Positions 60,798 to 64,000 of a DNA stretch of 64,000 nt are shown piece after piece; position 1 is the stretch's first letter, and the number at the start of each line of letters is the position of its first letter. Below the pieces are notes generated by a model that did no database searches, was not told where the DNA came from, and saw nothing but the letters and a program-made list of their open reading frames with translations. The DNA comes from Nocardioides nitrophenolicus (GTDB taxonomy: Bacteria > Actinomycetota > Actinomycetes > Propionibacteriales > Nocardioidaceae), in NCBI RefSeq assembly GCF_016907515.1, contig NZ_JAFBBY010000001.1:1860001-1924000 (forward strand). The letters run 5' to 3'. The position numbers and the translations under genes are program-made.

Positions 60798-62252
60798 ATG
60801 AGCGACACCACGCACCTCGACGTGCTGATCATCGGCGCCGGGCTGTCCGGCATCGACGCGGCGTACCACGTCTCGAAGGCGTTCCCGGACAAGACCTATG
60901 CGGTGCTGGAGATGCGCGACTCGCTCGGCGGCACCTGGGACCTGTTCCGCTACCCCGGCATACGCTCCGACTCCGACATGCACACCCTCGGCTTCGGCTG
61001 GAAGCCGTGGAAGGGCAGCAAGGCCATCGTCGACGGGCCCGACATCCTGGCCTATCTCAAGGAGGCGGCGGCCGAGAACGGCATCGACCAGCACATCCGC
61101 TACCACCACAGGCTGGTGCACGCCGAGTTCTCGACCGAGGACGCGCGCTGGACCGTCACCGTCGAGCGCACCGACACCGGCGAGACCGTCGAGCTGACCG
61201 CCGGCTTCCTGTGGTCCACCTCCGGCTACTACCGCTACGACGAGGGCTTCACCCCCGCCTTCGCCGGCGCCGAGGACTTCGAGGGCCGGATCGTGCACCC
61301 GCAGCACTGGCCCGAGGACCTCGACTACGCCGGCAAGCGCGTGGTCGTGATCGGATCCGGCGCCACCGCCGTCACCCTGATCCCCGCGCTCGCCGACTCC
61401 GGCGCCGGGCACGTCACGATGCTGCAGCGCACGCCGACCTACATCATCAGCCAGCCGGCGTACGACAAGGTCTCGGCGCAGATGTACCGCCGGCTGCCCG
61501 ACAAGCTGGCCCAGAAGCTGGTCCGCACCCGCTACCTCACCAGCCGGATCGCGTTCTACGAGTTCTGCCAGGCCCGGCCCAAGGAGTCGCGCGCGCTGCT
61601 GCGCAAGCTGCTCGAGCGCCAGCTGCCCGACGACGTGAGCTTCGACGAGCACTTCAAGCCGCCGTACGACCCGTGGGACCAGCGGCTGTGCGCCGTCCCC
61701 GGCGGCGACCTGTTCAAGGCGCTGCGCCAGCACACCGTCGACATCGTCACCGACCACATCGACCGGTTCACGCCGAAGGGCATCCTGCTGAAGTCGGGCA
61801 AGGAGCTCGAGGCCGACATCATCATCACCGCCACCGGCCTCAACCTGCAGATCTTCGGCGGCGCCACCCTCGGCGTCGACGGCGCCGCGGTGAAGCCCGC
61901 CGACACCATGGCGTACAAGGGCCTGATGCTCAGCGACATCCCCAACTTCGCGTTCATCATCGGCTACACCAACGCCTCCTGGACGCTGAAGGCCGACCTG
62001 GTGTGCGAGTACGTCGTCAAGCTGCTGCGGCGCATGGACGAGACCGGCACCCGGACGGTCGTCCCCCGCCGCGACCCGGCGGTCGCCGAGGAGCCCTTCC
62101 TCGACTTCGAGGCGGGCTACGTCATGCGCTCGATCGACTCGCTGCCGAAGCAGGGCGCGACGTTCCCGTGGCGGCTGAAGATGAACTACTTCAAGGACTT
62201 GCTCGTGTTCCGCAAGCCGGTCGAGGACGAGACCTTGGAGTTCACGGCCTGA
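60798..62252 (+). CDS. Flavin-dependent Baeyer-Villiger-type monooxygenase
   Basis: A 484-aa monooxygenase. FAD loop IIGAGLSG at residues 11-18, the Baeyer-Villiger fingerprint FEGRIVHPQHWPED near 161-174, and the NADPH loop VVVIGSGATAVTLIPAL near 185-201. It could oxidise a ketone to an ester or act as an FMO-type enzyme. ATG directly follows the TetR stop. Confidence 0.9.
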   Translation: MSDTTHLDVLIIGAGLSGIDAAYHVSKAFPDKTYAVLEMRDSLGGTWDLFRYPGIRSDSDMHTLGFGWKPWKGSKAIVDGPDILAYLKEAAAENGIDQHIRYHHRLVHAEFSTEDARWTVTVERTDTGETVELTAGFLWSTSGYYRYDEGFTPAFAGAEDFEGRIVHPQHWPEDLDYAGKRVVVIGSGATAVTLIPALADSGAGHVTMLQRTPTYIISQPAYDKVSAQMYRRLPDKLAQKLVRTRYLTSRIAFYEFCQARPKESRALLRKLLERQLPDDVSFDEHFKPPYDPWDQRLCAVPGGDLFKALRQHTVDIVTDHIDRFTPKGILLKSGKELEADIIITATGLNLQIFGGATLGVDGAAVKPADTMAYKGLMLSDIPNFAFIIGYTNASWTLKADLVCEYVVKLLRRMDETGTRTVVPRRDPAVAEEPFLDFEAGYVMRSIDSLPKQGATFPWRLKMNYFKDLLVFRKPVEDETLEFTA

Positions 62253-62261
62253 GCCGTCCGG

Positions 62262-62286
62262 CCGGGGTGATGAGATGTCACCCCGG
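62262..62286 (+). terminator. Hairpin downstream of the monooxygenase gene
   Basis: Arms CCGGGGTGA (62262-62270) and TCACCCCGG (62278-62286) with a 7-nt loop, 9 bp after the stop codon. It is a likely terminator. The rest of the 216-bp gap (62253-62468) is GC-rich and holds no gene I can support. Confidence 0.6.
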
Positions 62287-62468
62287 CCCCGCCCCCGTTC
62301 GGGTGACAAATCGGGCCGTCGGGCCCGGTTCCGGCCCGTCACCCTCACGATCCTCAGCATTCTTGGCCCGCCGTCGCCGTCCGGGCGCGACGGCCGAGGC
62401 CGATGGGGGCCTCGTCCACGACGCCGCGCGGAGCGCGGCACCGAACCCAGGACTGAGGTACAGGGGAC

Positions 62469-64000
62469 ATGAGCTCACACATCCCGCTGTGGAGGGCCGC
62501 GCTCGGCCGCCACGCGAGCCGGGCCGTCGCGGCGGCGCTCGTCGCCGGGTCCGCGACCGTGCTGTCGGCGACCGCCGCGCACGCGGCCACGACCACGATC
62601 ACGGTCGACTCGCTCGACGTGACCGACCTGCAGGACGCGATCGCCCAGGCCAATGCGCTGCCGGCCGGTGATCCGATCCTGATCAACTTCGACGCTGGCC
62701 TGGCCGGTGACATCGAGCTCCCCAACGCCGGTCCGGTGATGCACAACAGCTCGATCACGCCGTCGAGCACGCCGATCCAGGACTACCTCGACCCGAACGG
62801 GTCGTTCTTCTACGTCGACGCCGCGAACCCGGTGACCATCGACTTCGGCAACAAGGTCGGGGTGGTGTCCCAGGGCGACGCGGCCTACGGCGCGTTCGCG
62901 ATCAAGTCCGCGGACGTCACGATCACCAACTTCACGAACATCCGCGCGGGCGAGGGCGGGGTCACGATCGGCGCGGCCAACGCGACAGTCAGCAATGGCG
63001 CCTTCAGCGACCCGGACTCCATCATCGCGGAGGTAGGTGTCGGCCTGACGGACGGCGCGACCGGCGCCACCATCGACAACGTCACCTTCGAGGGCATGCA
63101 CGGCTTCGGCGTCTACTTCGACGACTGCACCACCGTCGCTGACACCACCATCTCCGACTCCACGTTCGACAACCCCGGCGCCTATGGCGACGTCTACGCC
63201 GAGCAGGGCTGCAGCACCGCCGACCCGACCGAGATCAACGGGCTCGACATCACCGGCTCGACGTTCAGCAGCACCGGCCAGTCCGTCGGCAACGTCGCGC
63301 TGGACTTCTTCACCGACGTCGACGACCTGGTCATCGACGACTCCACCTTCGACGGCGCCGACAACCGGGCGATGTACCTCGGGAACGACTCCTTCACCAA
63401 CGGCCTCGTGGTGAAGAACAGCACCTTCACCGGCACCGGCTACGCCTGGGAGGAGGCCGGTCGCACGACCCACACCGGGACCCAGATCATCGACAACGTG
63501 TTCACGGGTCAGCTGCTGCACGCCCTGGTGATGCGCCAGGCCAACCACATCGACAACGTCATCTCGGGCAACGAGTTCGTCGACCAGCGGGGCAACGCGC
63601 AGGCGACCATCTGGCTCACCCGGCAAGCCGCCCGGACGGACGCCGGCAACGTGATCGACGGCAACACCTTCCTCCAGAACGAGGGTGAGGACGCCGACCG
63701 CTGGGCGGTGTTCTTCGAGGTGGCCGTCGCCGCGAACGGCGACGACTCCGGATGGGCGATCACCCGCAACGACATCGACGGCTACGACGGCACCACGGAC
63801 GCGCCGATCGTCATCGGTGAGGGCTATGCCCGCACCAAGGTCTGGGGCAACACCTTCGGGACGCGGACCGACGGTACCGCCGTCGCGGCCGAGTCCGAGG
63901 CCGGACGACAGTGGTTCGTGTGGAACAACGGGCTCTCGAACGCCAAGCTGCAGACCTGGCGGCCGGCCAACGCCTCCTTCGCGGGCGGCAAGGTCTCCTT
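62469..64000 (+). CDS. Secreted right-handed beta-helix protein, C-terminus beyond window
   Basis: At least 510 residues, open at the right edge. Signal peptide at about 1-40 (VAAALVAGSATVLSATAAHA), then many short beta-helix turns of the NxFxG/DSTFD type (VTIDFGNKVGVVS, TISDSTFDNPGA, NGLDITGSTFSS, VIDDSTFDGADN, ISGNEFVDQRG). The fold is shared by polysaccharide lyases and surface proteins; no catalytic residues can be assigned. ATG follows CAGGGGAC. Confidence 0.88.
   Translation, partial: MSSHIPLWRAALGRHASRAVAAALVAGSATVLSATAAHAATTTITVDSLDVTDLQDAIAQANALPAGDPILINFDAGLAGDIELPNAGPVMHNSSITPSSTPIQDYLDPNGSFFYVDAANPVTIDFGNKVGVVSQGDAAYGAFAIKSADVTITNFTNIRAGEGGVTIGAANATVSNGAFSDPDSIIAEVGVGLTDGATGATIDNVTFEGMHGFGVYFDDCTTVADTTISDSTFDNPGAYGDVYAEQGCSTADPTEINGLDITGSTFSSTGQSVGNVALDFFTDVDDLVIDDSTFDGADNRAMYLGNDSFTNGLVVKNSTFTGTGYAWEEAGRTTHTGTQIIDNVFTGQLLHALVMRQANHIDNVISGNEFVDQRGNAQATIWLTRQAARTDAGNVIDGNTFLQNEGEDADRWAVFFEVAVAANGDDSGWAITRNDIDGYDGTTDAPIVIGEGYARTKVWGNTFGTRTDGTAVAAESEAGRQWFVWNNGLSNAKLQTWRPANASFAGGKVS

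Noticed and set aside
57328..62441. Two long minus-strand frames (57328-59883 and 59721-62441)
   Set aside because: They lie opposite the diiron oxygenase, fprB, TetR and monooxygenase genes, which have clear motifs; the minus frames read as GC-codon shadows.
62290..62468. Possible riboswitch (for example c-di-AMP type) before the secreted beta-helix gene
   Set aside because: I could not match the conserved core or stems; only general GC-rich hairpins are present.

Overview
The window is a stretch of a very GC-rich (about 72%) actinobacterial chromosome. Several things point to Nocardioides or a close relative in the Nocardioidaceae: a mycothiol-dependent maleylpyruvate isomerase, a fused isobutyryl-CoA mutase (IcmF), an NDMA-dependent alcohol dehydrogenase, a GcoAB guaiacol demethylase, many GTG starts and many ATGA/GTGA overlaps. 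I saw no rRNA, tRNA, CRISPR array, integrase or transposase.

Layout. 1-8.8 kb: a left-truncated amidase and a divergent AraC regulator, then a minus-strand alcohol-oxidation operon (NDMA-type alcohol dehydrogenase, MoxR ATPase, VWA protein, aldehyde dehydrogenase). A divergent GAF/Fis-type activator faces it, and the same 17-bp dyad precedes both dehydrogenase genes. 8.9-13.9 kb: a secreted VWA protein, a MarR regulator divergent from icmF, then a 325-bp gap with 40-bp tandem repeats. 13.9-15.7 kb: a DGPF/YCII protein plus an ECF42-type sigma factor with a matching promoter. 15.7-20.5 kb: an IclR regulator and a gentisate operon (aldehyde dehydrogenase, gentisate dioxygenase, fumarylpyruvate hydrolase, mycothiol-dependent maleylpyruvate isomerase). 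20.5-31.7 kb: a tightly coupled minus-strand aromatic/ketone operon (FAH hydrolase, IclR, meta-cleavage hydrolase, LigB-type extradiol dioxygenase, DoxX, Rieske oxygenase, and an acetone-carboxylase-like pair whose alpha-like protein carries a fused gamma-like zinc domain), with a class II aldolase and an SDR beside it. 31.8-42.2 kb: an MFS transporter, AraC regulator, flavin reductase and HpaB-type hydroxylase, then a 32-bp-period inverted repeat array, a second AraC regulator, gcoA-gcoB-EthD, another MFS transporter and a thioesterase.

42.4-50.3 kb is mostly housekeeping: a DUF480-methyltransferase fusion, GH16 glycosidase, metal-binding receptor, small proteins, HerA-like ATPase, LytR_C protein and K+/H+ antiporter. 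50.3-53.8 kb: a KstD-like flavoprotein under a perfect KstR-type box, an aminotransferase and a membrane protein. 53.8-57.2 kb: a Pro-rich membrane protein and a three-gene WXG100-like cassette. 57.4-62.3 kb: an operon of AurF-like diiron oxygenase, ferredoxin-FprB reductase, TetR and a Baeyer-Villiger-type monooxygenase. The window ends in a secreted beta-helix protein.

Together the genes look like a lignin-derived-aromatics and alcohol/ketone catabolic neighbourhood: O-demethylation (GcoAB), hydroxylation (HpaB, Rieske), ring cleavage (gentisate and extradiol), side-chain carboxylation, and aldehyde/alcohol oxidation, each with its own regulator and visible operator-like dyads. The least explained features are the 32-bp inverted array (with a related copy inside the moxR reading frame), the 40-bp repeats, the alpha-gamma carboxylase fusion, and the WXG100-like cassette.
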